DNA of 64,000 nucleotides, from assembly GCF_041381155.1 (NCBI RefSeq), contig NC_091144.1:34387262-34451261 (forward strand). Reading direction: 5' to 3'. The translations under genes were made by a program, and so were the position numbers. Below the pieces are notes generated by a model. It saw nothing but the letters and a program-made list of their open reading frames with translations. It made no database searches and was not told the origin of the DNA. Of this stretch, positions 26,408 to 39,600 are shown piece after piece. Positions within the stretch are counted from its first letter, which is position 1; every line of letters begins with the position of its first letter. Source of the DNA: Argopecten irradians (taxonomy: Eukaryota; Mollusca; Bivalvia; Pectinida; Pectinidae).

Positions 26408-27302
26408 ACTGTACATTATACCTTACCCGTCCACAGCTTTATATGCTTGCTTTGGCCATTAAAAACATACCAACTCATTTAAGCTGTCTTTTAAATGTTT
26501 CTCAAAATACAATTTCCACACAAGTGAATAGACATTTGAATAATAATCTGTCAATATATAGCCCAATGTATTAATATCAAACAGACTCGGAATAAGCTCA
26601 TGCGAGTTATGTCGCATGTACAATATTTATTTGATAAGATAAACGTTGTAAATCACTGTTTTGGTAATCATTTCACTGAAATCGTTAATACAACGTTTAT
26701 TTACAATATTTTTGTTATACTTGACGAAGCCGGTGTATTCGATTAGAAAACGTGCTCGCCACGTGGCGCGTGTCTACCTGTCTTGGATTTACCTGTCCGG
26801 TATTCAGGGCACACACGTGTGCATGTACGTGCAAAACCTAGTGTATATTGGAGTGGTTTATTAGCTCCAACTAAACACATTTTGGATTTAGCTGACAATA
26901 TTACTCCAAACCTCAAGGAAACCTTGTCAGGTGAGTGCAGGTTTGATATGATATGTTATCTGCAAAATGAGGACATGTATATCCGAGACAATATACATTG
27001 TATACTTAGAATGACGCACATGTGTCCTGTGCTTTATATAGGGAGTTGATCGGAAAAAAAATAGCTACATTTCCTTAGATAGGACATCGTCATAGAAACG
27101 ATTTAAAAAAAATGTTACTTCATTATTTTTTTTCTATATCTCAAATGCGTTATCATATGTTATAAGTTTTTGTTATGGTATTATTTTCATTTATTCATTT
27201 TTTGTTGTTGTTGTTTTGGATTAAAATTAAAGTTTAAGAAAGAAAGTTTCTCATTGAATTCTTTACTCGATATTAGTGCTACTTCTTACTCTATTTTGTT
27301 TA

Positions 27303-29532
27303 CACTTCTACCGATTAATGAAGGTTAATATTTCTTAGCATATGTAAATTGCTCATTTAAATGTGACATACAATTTGGCATAGTAACGACTAATTTTATT
27401 TCTGGTAACATCTTGCCCACCGTCCACCTTGGATAAATTAGCTATAAAGCCCTTCTATAATACAAGAATCGGGTGGATTTTAATTTGCATATATTTTATC
27501 ACGAGTTAAATATAAATGTTCAGACCTGTAATGTTCTTGTTTTATTGTTGTGCATGTCGCACAAAATACCCGAGACGAATTTTGTTGAGGTATTTGACGT
27601 AAAACTAAATTTGTAAAGCAATATATTTTTGGGGAAAATCATGTTTTGTATCCTAACGTATTGTGAACATTGCAAAGAGAATGACATGGAATTTTTGCTA
27701 AATAACACTATATTGAACGACCCAGACTTACAAACATAATAAATTATTCTTAAATGTACAGAATAATAAAAGATACCCTGATCATTATTCAAATTTTAGA
27801 GACTTTTAGGATATTATATATTTTAAAACAATGATTTTCTGATGCCATAATATCACACAACTCTTTCTAAATATAACGACGCCATCGTTTGCCAGTCATT
27901 CACAATTGTTCTTAGACCAAAAGATGATATACATGGCCAATCTAGATTGTCACCCAAAACAAAGCTCCCAAAATTGTACTTTATTACCCTATTTCACGTC
28001 CTAATTTCCTTAACCATATTTATACCGACCTCTATTTTAACGGTATCACCACTATGAATTCTGACAAGTGTTCTGCTACAGTGTAATTACTAAATACAAC
28101 GGTTCACTAAAACGACATTTAGTAAACTAGACAATGTTTAAGAAGGTCTAACCACGTAACTTTTTATCTTAAAAAATCCATTAAACGTGATATAATGTGT
28201 ATAAATAATTGATAAAATTTGGTATTTTAAGACAACGCAACTCATCCTAAATATAACGATGTCGTCGATTGCTAGAATGGTTGCTTTCCACTTGCCAAGA
28301 CCATTGTATTGCGAATTCTTTTTTATCCAACACTTACATAATGTATCTTTGAATATATATCTAATTAATGTATTTTTAAGGAGTAAATGCTGCTGAGTTT
28401 GACGTTTATTATGCATGACAATCTATTTTGGATATAGGAGATATAAAATGCGTCAAGTGATATTTTACCTGTGGTGTATGTTTTTTGCTGCAGCAAGAGT
28501 TGTACGCGGCCTAGGTCGTAGCAGGCGGAAAGCGAACATTTCGACAATCGACGGAATCGTTATATTTAGGATATAAAGTTATGTAATGTTTTTTTTTTAA
28601 AATACACTAATTTATCAATTACATATATGAATTGTATCAGATTTACCGGGACACTAGTTTTTAACAACATATATCGTGATAACACCGTCAAAGAATACTG
28701 TCTCGTTTACTAGATGTCATTTCAATGAACCGTTACATATCATCGAACACTGGTAAGAATTCAGAGTGGTGATACCGTTAAGAGAGAGGTCGGTTCAAAT
28801 ACATAAAAGGTCATTAGGGCGTGGAATGGGATAATAGGGTACTGTTTTGGGAGCTTTGTTTCGAATGATAACATAGACTGGCTACGAATATGACTCTTGG
28901 TCCTGATAGCAATTTCAATCATCTGACAATCGTCGACAGCATCGTTATATTTACGATGAGTTGTGTGATATGGTGGTGTAAGACAAATATTGTTTTAAAG
29001 TACACAATTTCATAAATTTCACCAGAAATTAAAATCAAGATTAGAATGTTTTGGTCTATATTTTGTACATTTAAAAAACATTTTCTGTGTGTTTGTAAAT
29101 GTGGATCGTTCAATCTCGTTTAATTAAGCAAAATTCCTATTCATTCTCTTTGCAACGTTCACGATACGTTAGGATACAAAACATGTTTTTCTTCAAAATA
29201 CATTGTTTAACATATATTTTTTTACGTCAAATACCACAACAAAATTGGAGTCGTATATTCCTTACGACATGCACATTGATAAAACTAGAATGTAACAGGT
29301 CAAAACGTTTATTTTAACTGGTGTTATAATAATATATGCAAATTAAAATCCATCCTATATTTGAATTACAGAAGTACTTTATAGCTAAATTACCCAAGGG
29401 TGGATGGTGGGGGACATGTCACCAGAAATAAGATTAGTCGTTACTATGCCCAAATTGTATGTCACATTTAAATGAGCAATTTACATATGCTAATGAATAA
29501 TAACCTTCATTTTCATTAATCGGTCATAAATG
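27303..29532. repeat. 2.2 kb imperfect palindrome with arms of about 1 kb
   Basis: The left arm (27303-28290) and right arm (28523-29532) are inverted copies along their full length. Examples: GAGCAATTTACATATGCTAA against TTAGCATATGTAAATTGCTC, GTGGTGATACCGTTAA against its inverse at about 28045, and CGTTATATTTAGGAT near the centre on both sides. The loop is about 230 bp. Each arm also holds two internal copies of TAAATATAACGA. A 55-bp stretch of the loop (ATATATCTAATTAATGTATT...) recurs at 30325-30378. It sits in an intron of the ADAM-like gene. Confidence 0.8.
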
Positions 29533-30078
29533 ATAGAACAAATCGGGTAAATAAGCCATTGTAAAACGTGTCTTTCCTAAAATCTCCTCTCTATATATAA
29601 CCTACAGACAGAGATCAAAATATAGAAATACATTTGGATACTGATTGAAGAGTTAATGACAAAATGTGTAAATTGACATGATGTTAAAAGACCATGTTTG
29701 ATAAGTACAGGTAATATTAAGTAAAACGATACAATGAATAGTATTTTATTGATAAATGCATCAGATTCAAATATGGCTCTAATTTTAAGTCTCCTTAATA
29801 AAAGAGGAAACTAATTAATTATCTTCCTCGACAAAGATATTATATAGTACCAGGTTTAACAGAGTTCATTAGTTTTAAAACTAAAACCAAAAACTTAAAT
29901 CCATTTTGTTAATACAGCGCATCATTTTATTCAGTGTAATAAAACACAACTTAAATCGTGTTCTCAAAAAGGGGTTCTGCTACATTGCACTGGTGCCGGA
30001 AAATGAGAAAAACGTGGATAATTCAATGTACGCTAAAATGTCTATGAATCAATGTCAGAACAATTCAGAGTAGTGTGT

Positions 30079-30158
30079 CTCTGTAGATCAGATGGTTGGG
30101 GCGTTGCCACCATGTTCTAAGGGTTCAGGGTTCGAATCATCACTAGGTCTTCTTTTTT
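30079..30158 (+). repeat. tRNA-like sequence followed by a T-run
   Basis: TAGATCAGATGGTTGGGG resembles box A and GGTTCGAATCA (30129-30139) is a good box B. A run of seven T follows at about 30152. The acceptor arms do not pair well, so a SINE head or tRNA pseudogene is more likely than a working tRNA. Confidence 0.5.
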
Positions 30159-31117
30159 TATTTAAACAAGCAATAATAATCCCTTGTTTTGTCATGTCAA
30201 ATAGATATTTTGAATTATATATGTCATATCAAATAAATGTATTCAAAGACAAAGTGGTTCATAAAAAAAAATTCGCATTGAAAAATAGCGATTCTTATAG
30301 ATATACTTGAATTTGACACCGGAACATATATCTAATTAATGTATTTTTAAGGAGTAAATGCTGCTGAGTTTGCCGTTTCCAGCCTACTACACAACTGTTT
30401 TCAAACGATGTAGTGTTCGAGAGTTCTTCCGGAAGAATATTTTATGACACGTCTTGTTCCTATTCTGGTTTCGACGAAGGTTTGTAATTTCTTTACAATA
30501 TCTTAAAACGTAAACCCAAACTTACCTCTCAAAAAAGCTAGTACATAATGTATTAACTGCAATATTGTAGCTTGAAAGACTAAGAAGATAATGGTGTCGT
30601 CTTTAGAGTTACAATTGGTGCCTATTACCGCTAATGGAGAAAAGTAATAAATATGCAAACCGTTATCAAAACGTTTTTATGCATTTTATCTTACTTGCTT
30701 TATAATGCTTACCTACTAGGCAATAAAACTGCACCGTATAAAACATCAAATGCACAGAGAAAGAGTTTTTTTCCACATATCAATATGAATTTTATTCCGA
30801 AAGAAAATTATAACGCGAGTCTACAAACGGTAAACTTGACGTATGTTGAGCGGTACGGTTGAATGGTTGTATGTTTGTTTTGGACAAAAATGATATATAA
30901 ATCATGTATACGCATAAGATAATTGGAAACCTACAAAAGTTTAGAAAATTGTGCCCGAGTGTTTCTGAAGCAGTGTTCCATAAAGACTCATAGGCACCGT
31001 TTTGAACCCCGGCCGTAAGGTATAGTAAGCGTGGTACGGTACAATGTATATTCATTCTAATAATGTATCGGAATGGCTTTGTAGTATACTGAAGTAAAAC
31101 ACTAGTCACTTTGTATA

Positions 31118-31960
31118 CCTCTTATATTCGACCTATTTTATGGTATGGGTGATATCATTTTCGATAACTGTACCCAAGAAGAAGCAAATTTACTAGAATC
31201 GATACAAATTGAAGCTGCCCGCATTATCACAGGACTGCGTAAGGGAACCTCTCACTATAAACTTTACTGTGAACTTGGTTGGGACACCATTGCTGCAAGA
31301 CGGAAAAAACAGACTAATACTCCGCTTTAATAAAATTCTCTTTGGAACAACACCAAATTATCTTAATGAACTAATTGAGCCATACTTTAATAAATGTCAA
31401 TCCGTATCTACTACGTAATGATAGAATGTTTTACTTTTCCACTATGCAGAACCAATATATATGCAAAAAGTTTCATTCCAGCCACATTGAAAGATTATAA
31501 TGAACTTGCAGCAAGGTATGACCTCACCAGTGTTACATCAATCTATCAGTTTAAAAAACTTTTAAAAGTATATTTAAGTGATATCAGATTAGAAAATGTT
31601 TATTATAATTATTTTAATGCTGGCACAAGGAAAAACAATATACTCCTTTGTCAGTTAAGAAACAATAGAGAGCAATCTTAACTTTGACTTACACAGAGAT
31701 CATCTTACTGAATCTCCAGCATGTACGGTTGTGGTAATGGCCATGAAACAGTAGAACACTTCTTATCTTGTAGTAAATAATGATGAACCCCGAAGAATAC
31801 TAAGAGAGAAAATTACTCGATCTAAATCAAAATCATAATCATTATAACTTAAATATGCTTTTGTCTGGCTGTGAAACTTGTAATAAATTAACCAATTTAA
31901 ACATATTTGATAGTGTCATTGAGTTCATTAGAGCTACCAATCGATTTTTACCTGTATAGA
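31118..31960 (+). pseudogene. Non-LTR retrotransposon (LINE) ORF2 C-terminal remnant
   Basis: Broken frames encode EEANLLESIQIEAARIITGL, then ELGWDTIAARRK, FNKILFGTTPNYLNELI and, further on, GNGHETVEHFLSC and VIEFIRATNRFLPV. This order is the usual end of LINE reverse-transcriptase polyproteins of the Jockey/CR1 type. Several frameshifts and stops separate the pieces, so the copy is dead. It lies in an intron of the ADAM-like gene. Confidence 0.8.
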
Positions 31961-32194
31961 TCTCGATATCATCTCAATATTGATCTGCGATCTGCTTTTT
32001 ATATTTTCCTTACTAAAAATAGCATTAATAGATAGCACACTTTATTTTGATTATGGTCATCTACTCTACTCCACCTTCTCCCCCCCCCCCTCCCCCTCTT
32101 TTCTGATTGGCATGTAATTTATGGCACCTAATTTATATTGTTTAACATATTTATAATGATATATTCAAATTATCACATATGAAAGAATACATAA

Positions 32195-32290
32195 CTGTTT
32201 GTTTATGTAATAAGTAAGGCTTGTTTATGTAATAAGTAAGGTTTGTTTATGTAATAAGTAAGGTTTGTTTATGTAATAAGAAGTAAGGAC
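32195..32290 (+). repeat. Tandem TTTATGTAATAAGTAAGG repeat
   Basis: Four to five copies of a unit of about 24 bp (GTTTGTTTATGTAATAAGTAAG). Intronic and non-coding. Confidence 0.85.
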
Positions 32291-33745
32291 AATATCAAGA
32301 TTATGTATTTATTCAAAATTTTTTTGAATCTAAATTAACTTCATCTCATTCAAATCCATTGATATTAATGATATATTCCATCTTCAATGATAGTACAGTT
32401 ATTTTAATACTAAAACCTGAATATAATATCCTTGATTGGATCCAAAAATACATAGGTGGATGACCACTGGCAAATAAGCCATTATGGGCATTTAGGTCTG
32501 TATCCTATGTGTGGATGGATCCAGTCATTTATATCATATTCTAATCTCTAAATTATGATTATATATATTTTGAAAAACAATAAATTTCGAACAAAAGTAT
32601 ATTGGAGATGATATCTTAAATACTGTCCCTAATCTCAACATTATTCATCAATAAAATTGCTACAGTATATGTTCATGAATATGTTCAAAATTAGAATTTT
32701 TTTGAATAATATGATATAACTCATTGTTACTCAAGGAGAAAACTATCCTTTTTCATTATTCGAAATAAAATTTGTTGAAATAACAAATACTGAAGTAGGG
32801 ATACGAATGGAGGTGAAACATTTTTTTTTCTTTTTGTTGTTGTTATAATTACAATGTAGTTTTGATTTACATCAAGATCATAACACTTCCGTAAGTAGAT
32901 GCAATGTATGTAGTGAGATTGCCTCTTAGAAAAATTGCATTCCTTAGAGATGTATAATGAAATTAGGTTATATTTTATAGTATTTTAGGGTGACTCTGGA
33001 AGTAGGATATTCGGAGTGGTTACGACACGTGGTCATTTTGAGGGACAACTAATCTATCCGAATGAGACGTATAACATCGAGGGATCCCGACGACATTTCC
33101 AAGGAGCCACAAACTTTAGTTTCAATAATTTACAGGTATTTCCTGATTTAAAATATCCTCAGTATGTCACCCACCCCTTTTATTGAAGCTAACGAAGGAA
33201 TGGTTTCCAATTTGATCATAAATAAGTAAAACATCATATATTCATGTTTGTAAATCCAATGCGGAACTGTCATTTGACCTCATATTTGTAAATTAAAATA
33301 TTTATTATTAACCAAATAATCAATGATTTGCGTCTTCATTCCGTATCCCTTTAATATAGGTCATCGGATGTTTCAATAGACACAAATGAAATAAAGTGCA
33401 AGTCTGATGAACTCTACACCGAAAGATGATGAAATACCGGAAGTCAGAGAAAAATGCGTGAGCAGCTTCAACCAGTTCATCAGAAAAATGGTCGGACAGG
33501 TATCAGCCGCGAGAGCGCGAAAACGACGGTCTATCATCGCAAATAAGACAGTCAGTGTGAAACTGTAACTTAGTTGCTGACCACACGTTTTACAACAAGT
33601 TTCTTACAAACGACGCCGTTTTGGATCAAATGACCAATCATGTTCAAGCGTCTAATAACATATTTAGATCCATAGGTAAGCTATGATATAGATATCATTC
33701 ATATACGTGTTTTGGTCCTCCTTATGCTTTCTTTCTTTCTGACGG

Positions 33746-33791
33746 TTTTTTTTTTTGTTTTGTTTTTGTTTTTTTTTTTTGGGGGGGGGGG
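33746..33791 (+). repeat. Poly(T) tract joined to poly(G)
   Basis: T-rich stretch with single G interruptions running into about eleven G. Such junctions are prone to sequencing and assembly error. Confidence 0.85.
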
Positions 33792-33835
33792 TTATTCATT
33801 TAGTAAAATGTTTGTTGCAATTGTTTTGCTCTGTA

Positions 33836-34060
33836 AAAGAGCTACAATGGCCAAGTAGTTATGATGTCCCGACATATTACAACAAGCCCTCCAACTATGG
33901 GATGCGGGTCAGAAACCCCAGTGTGGGACATTTACTAGGTACTGTCCACTGGTTGGTGGTTTTTTCTCCGTGTACTCAGGTTTCCTCCATCAACAAATCT
34001 GACACGTCCTTACAAGACCCTGGCTGTTAATAGGATGTAAAACTAATAAAACCAAACCAA
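33836..34060 (+). repeat. Transposon-derived segment ending in TTAATAGGATG
   Basis: TCCTTACAAGACCCTGGCTG then TTAATAGGATGTAAAACTAA and AACCAAACC resemble the outer end of the 21953-24043 element (CCTTACATAACCGTGGCTGT, CATAGGACGTTAA, AAACCAAACC). The 91-codon open frame crossing it is not a gene. Confidence 0.55.
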
Positions 34061-36116
34061 TGATTAAGAATATTGCCACATTCCCACTAACTTTGAGTCG
34101 TGAATTCGAATCCCATGTAGTATAATAACCAGATCCTAAACAAACTTGATTTTAATTCTAATAAAACTTCTCATCAATTCAATGTACTCCATGAAGAACA
34201 AGCGTATTGGGCTATAAAAGCATATTTGAACTAAAAATAGCTCTTGATAAGAAAAAAACCCACAGTTGGATATGAGATTGAATCTTAAGTCATTGGTTGA
34301 CATACAGTTGTCACGATATACAACCATCTTATATAATGCAAAGCAACTTTATTCCGCGTGCGATTTAGTTTCGCGAATTTCGCGATGAAAGCGTTCAACC
34401 CGCGAATTATCTTCGCAAAATCGTTTTGAAATGGCGAAATTGGAGGAAAATTGTGAAGGAAAATTGGTTCAAAATATTTCTAATAGGATAAGAAATCATT
34501 CTCCACCTAAGCACATTTCTTTCTCTTTGTAGATATACCGTAAATCAAATTATTTTGTGTGTGAAATTAAATTGGGTATATCCCGCGCGAAAAGTTTTTG
34601 CGAAAATTTGTCAAAATTTGCTAGGTTTGTAGTACCATACAAGTATAACTTACAAAATTACATCGCCGCTAAAAACATTTAAGTATGCAAACGCAAAATT
34701 AAGAATTAAGATAAACATTAAACGCAGGGAATAATCTTTTTTACAATAATTTGAATAGATGAATGTCAGAAAAGTGTCTTTTGATAAATGCTTCTCTGAG
34801 TAACAAGTAACAAGGTCGCTAATGCAAGATTTTGATATTACCAAAGCTATCAAGTCTCGACTGGCCGTTGTCTAGGACAGAAACATCGTAAACATACTTA
34901 ACACTGATAACCTCAGGTTAGCGGTGTCAGCTGATTATTCCCATGGTCAAGACAAACACACCAAAAATTCTGTCGAGTAAGCAAATCTTGTGGTCAAGCA
35001 TGCCCCTTAGTATTTGGTTTGCAATTTTAACAAAAGTATGTAGTAAAAATGTGAAAAATTGACAGATATCACATTACATGCATGTTTATCTTTGATTATA
35101 ATTTTGTAACTTTTAAATTACTCGCGTGTATTTTCTCTACGTCTTTGGACGCTAAGTGGACATTGTTGACAACTGTCCAGCGTGACATATTGTGGTCACT
35201 GTCGTTATCGCCTGATATAAGTGTCGTGACCTGCAAGTCAAGGTCAAATACCTCATCTAGGTCGTCACAACACAACAAATCCAGTACAAGACAGCGTTAT
35301 CTATTTCAGTTTATGTCGCTTTTAGAACATTATCAATATCGTTACAAACATTGGACGGCAAACATGTACGGTTCTTTCTAAAGTTTCAATGTAGTTACTT
35401 TGTATTTGTTTATAAATCTTTTGATTATTCTTCTCCCACTAGCGTGTTAATGTAGTTATTATTAAACTGATGACGTGCATAAAAGTTTTTATTTGTTATT
35501 TGTTTAGATAACATTGCTTGTAGATGACTGACTTTCAATATCTGTTATAAAATAGGTGTTTTATCAAAATTAAAAAGCAAACAAAAAATTAAATAGATAA
35601 ATAAATAAAAAAAAATCCCCATATGTAACTTGTTCGTAAATTAAATTATTGCAGTGAGTTTACTGCAGATGCAGGGGTTATTTATCTGTCGATCTCATGG
35701 AAGAAAGAATGTTTTGCCTATTTAAAATGAGAGCGAATGTATTCATTGCATATTTATGCCACATACATTCAGACTTGATAAATTCTCCTTAGAATGTCCG
35801 TATTGATATTATTGTCGACAACCTATGGTTGATTTAAATTTGATCTAGTTTCGTATCATAGCGTAAGCAAAGAACACTTGCTTTTTAGAACTTCTTGGTT
35901 TGTATTATTTAAAAAGTATGTTTTATCATTATTTTGGTTTAGTTTTGTTATTTGAGGTTGTATTATTGGCGGCGTTACAATAAGTAAACTTAATTGGCAA
36001 CATAAAGCTCGACTTTATAAAATAAAACGGCTTGCAAGTAGACAGCTGTTTTATATGGTGCATAAAAATTAAGTCAATTTGGCGCTTGTATGCTGATAAA
36101 GTATATAAAACTAAAT
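34061..36116. other. Intergenic region without recognised genes
   Basis: AT-rich. The minus strand at 35096-35278 has a 60-codon open frame preceded by a splice-acceptor-like CTTGCAG, but I recognise nothing in it. No further ADAM exon is visible here. Confidence 0.5.
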
Positions 36117-36240
36117 AAAAGATGCTCCACCACTGACAAATGGTAGTTTTTCTTAATCAAAAACAGGAAAAGATGATTAAGTATTTTTCTTCAGTCACAA
36201 AAGTTACTTACTTAACACCATAACCAAAATTAAAGTTACA
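36117..36240 (+). mobile_element. MITE of the TTAAAGATGCTCC family, left-end fragment
   Basis: AAGATGCTCCACCACTGACA followed by the usual interior (CAGTCACAAAAGTTACTTACTT). It stops about 370 bp before the FAS1 start codon and lacks the right terminus. Confidence 0.75.
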
Positions 36241-36473
36241 GCTTCTAGTATTTCTTCCAGATGAAAATATTACAAATAATCTTGAATACAATATCGGTAA
36301 AGTATTCTTGAGGTTAAAGTAAATTAGAACCTTTAATGTTCTGTTACATATTCATTGATATAGAGTGCTCACGCTAGCTAATTTTTACCTAATCAGCATT
36401 TATCTTGTGGTACTCGGTCATTGGAAATGAAGTTTATCTGAAGTGGCCTTATCCCCCATCTTAAGACTTCGCT

Positions 36474-36564
36474 CACGTGTCTTCCTGTCTCACGTGTCTT
36501 GGGTGATAACATGGGACCTTGATGTCACGTTACGTCAAAACTTACACAACCAGGGTCTATATAA
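36474..36564 (+). promoter_or_regulatory. Core promoter of the fasciclin-domain gene
   Basis: TATATAA at 36558-36564 lies 43 bp before the start codon, implying transcription start near 36590 and a very short 5' leader. Upstream are two CACGTG E-boxes (36474-36479 and 36491-36496) within a repeated TCACGTGTCTT, and a CRE-like TTACGTCA at 36530-36537. Factor binding is inference. Confidence 0.65.
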
Positions 36565-36606
36565 GGACCGGGGATCTCGGCTTCTTCGGCAGCTTCTCGT
36601 CTCAAC

Positions 36607-39600
36607 ATGAAGGTCTTAGCAGTCGTCTCCGTTCTCTGTGTCCTGACCACTGGGTATTGCCAGCAGGGCAATTTGGTGGAACTTGCTGAACAGCTTGGCG
36701 CCAAGACTCTGGTAGCCCTGGTCAAGGAGGCTGGACTAGCCGAAACCATCGCAACAGGAGGTATGGTCTGACTTTGATTTAATCATTCTCTTTCTTTTAA
36801 TCCATTTTTTAATTTAAATTAGGTTTACGCAATCAGTGAAAATTAACTGTTTAAAGATATTTTATGAAAAAAAATTAAACCGTTCTAACGTATTTAATAA
36901 TGTTAGTTTTTTAATGTAATTATTTTTTTCGACATCGTTGGAAAAGATAAATTCAAGATGCATAGATTTCTTTTCTTGAACAATTTGAATTGACCAAAGA
37001 GGAGAATTCAATTGAAGTAATAGATACCATAGTAAACACATAGTTAATCTCCAGTAACAATTAAGGTTTAATCGCTTGTAGATTATTTGTTCAATCATTA
37101 AAGATGCTCCACCGCTGACAAACGGTATTTTTTCTCTATCAAATACCAGAACAGGCGATTTAGTATTTGTCTTCGGATACAAAAGTTACTTAATTTACAC
37201 CATTACCACCATTGAAAAGTTTGAGCTTCTCATTTCACTTCAAGATGAAAATACCAAAAATAATTTTTTGCATCCCGAAAAATTCAGTGGCACTATATCC
37301 TATATTGAATGACGTACTGATTGCGCATGCACCAAAAGCAAAATAAATCATTTCGTATTATGTTTTGTGTTAATTAGACATACATATACATGATTAAACA
37401 CCAATTATAGTTCAAATGATGAGCATCGTTTATAGTCCGTCGGCGGTGGAGCATCTTTAAGGAATATACCTAAATATTACTTATCATATTTGACGCCACT
37501 TGTTTATACAATTATATATGCATTGACAAACGAAACATGATTTATGAAGAGTTTTATCCTAACGTAGAAACGCGATATAACAACAATGTATGTCGTGTTA
37601 ATGTGAAAGTGCACATTTGTACTTGTTTACTCACTCTACTCTGGTGATTATTAAATTAAATCTTTCTCTACTGTGCAATTATTTTGTTTATTTATGTCTG
37701 TACCAGCAAAGTTTAAAGGGATTTCTTCTTTCTATTTATCAGCTTATATTCTATGTGTCTTAATACATAATGACAGTTCACATGTTATTCTGGTTTACAT
37801 ATTTTAGCACTCAAATGTTTTCTTTTCTTTCTTTTTTTCTTTCTTTTGTTTTGTTTTGTTTATTGGTTTTTTGTTGTTGTATTGGCTGTTACGAAAGTTG
37901 ATACAACATAGTTGACTAGATTCTCATTATTGATATTCAATTTATCGTTAAAGCACTTAGAAGTGAAGTTTTATATTTTAGAGAGCATGTTTAAGTAACA
38001 ATTTACAATTGTAATACAAAAGTTAATACAATATGGATGACTAGATATTTTACAACTGTTATCGATTCAATAATGCTTTGCCTAATTACGGTTTAAGCAA
38101 CTGAATCTACTGATGTCTAAACCTGTTAATATTCCATTTTCCCTTGTCAATAAAATATTTGGAAATTAGAAAAAACTTGGTCTCTATCTTACCTTCGTGT
38201 TGCTTTATCATACCCCACAAACATCCTAACTTTTCGTTCCTCCACAGGCCCCTTCACCATTTTCGGCCCCACTGACGAAGCCTTCTCCAAGCTCCCCAAG
38301 TTCATCCTTAACTACCTCAGCAAGAACAAGACTGCCCTCCAGGATGTCCTCAAATACCACGTAGTCAGCGGAAAGGTCTACTCCTCTCAGCTTTCCAACG
38401 AACTCGAGGCAGCGTCCCTGTTAGCCCCTGCTAAGATCAGGATCAACATCTACCAGGGCGGCAAGGTTGGCTGTTTTTTGAAATTATGACATCAGCCTCA
38501 AGGATCATGAAATAATCTTATATATTTTTTTTTACTTAGCCAATTATAAATAAGTCAACGTTTTGTATCGTCATCTTTGATTGACCGAGCCTAAACTTTA
38601 AACTTTTTTAGAATTAAGATTGTTTCATGATTTTGGGACCAGATCATACTGAACTTGAACCCCTATGAAAAATTTCTGAGAATGGCGAGACACCCAGATG
38701 ATATTTACCGTTAATTACCTCAATTTTATGATTATTCTTTTCGTATTACTGTATTTTTAGATGAAAAATATTTGTAAAGTCATACCCCTCGCAATTTATT
38801 TGACTTTTGAAAATTAATTTCTTTACTGTTATCATGATCACTTGCAGAGAGAAATTGCGGAAATTATATTTATTCTTGAACACGACACAAATTTTAGTTT
38901 GAGGAATAAAGAATCCGCAAAAATTAAAACGATAACAGTAAAAAAAACATTCTTTATATGAACACTTTATCGAGAGGTGCAATTGCGCCCGTGGTCACAT
39001 GAACATACATTTTATTTGCAATCCAATCATCGAATCATAGCTAATAGTAATATGGTATATGGTAATCTGGTTAAATAGCAGTCATTAATAAAGTCTTCGG
39101 TTCCAACAGGTCATCACTGCTGACGGATCTCCCGTTGTTATGCCAGACCAGAATGCCACAAATGGTGTCATCCATGTTGTAAACAGAGTTTTGTTTCCAA
39201 TTCCACTTGAAACCATGGTCGATGCCGTCAAAAACGATCGCCAGCTTAAGACTCTCCTGACAGCTGTCAGCGCTGCTGGAATCGCCTCAGCCCTTGGAGG
39301 TAGGACTTATGACTCCACATATAGCAACACGTCACATCCGTCTGTAAAAATCGTATATGTGGAGCTCGCATTTACATAAGGCGCTTGTGTATGTAAACTT
39401 ATTTTAAGATGAAGCTCTTATTACCAAATCTTTTATCTACCATAATTTATTTTAGGAGTTTTTGGCATTGTTATCCGATGATAAATCTAATTCTATCAAA
39501 ACAATTTGATATATATTTTATTTATTTTGATATTTTTCTGTTTCACGGTGTAACGTACTTTAAATTGATATGATCCTTGATACGAAGGTAAATATAACCA

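Larger units (their letters stand above)
14345..33675 (+). pseudogene. ADAM10-like disintegrin-metalloprotease gene, prodomain part only, frames disrupted
   Basis: Exon 1 (14345-14408) encodes a signal peptide (MKHVDILCLEILLNFCSYGI). Exon 2 (24688-24820) continues in phase with IPLNDVIRHYEPVNFDSHAI, typical of the ADAM10 prodomain start. A weak exon ends at 26930 (HILDLADNITPNLKETLS). Exon 32989-33135 has GVVTTRGHFEGQLIYP. Exon 33360-33675 has SSDVSIDTNEIKCKS, a furin-type RKRR (33518-33529) and LVADHTFYNKFLTNDAV, the protease-domain start. In this last exon the frame shifts near 33421-33426 and at 33564-33568 (TAA stop), and its join to the previous exon is out of phase. No HExxHxxxxxH zinc site follows before the next gene. 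Known: ADAM10 family proteases shed membrane proteins. Inferred: dead or partial duplicate. Sequence errors are the alternative. Confidence 0.7.

Noticed and set aside
35096..35278. Minus-strand 60-codon frame with an acceptor-like CTTGCAG before VTTLISGDND
   Set aside because: No matching donor or second exon was found and the sequence matches no family I know. Left unannotated.
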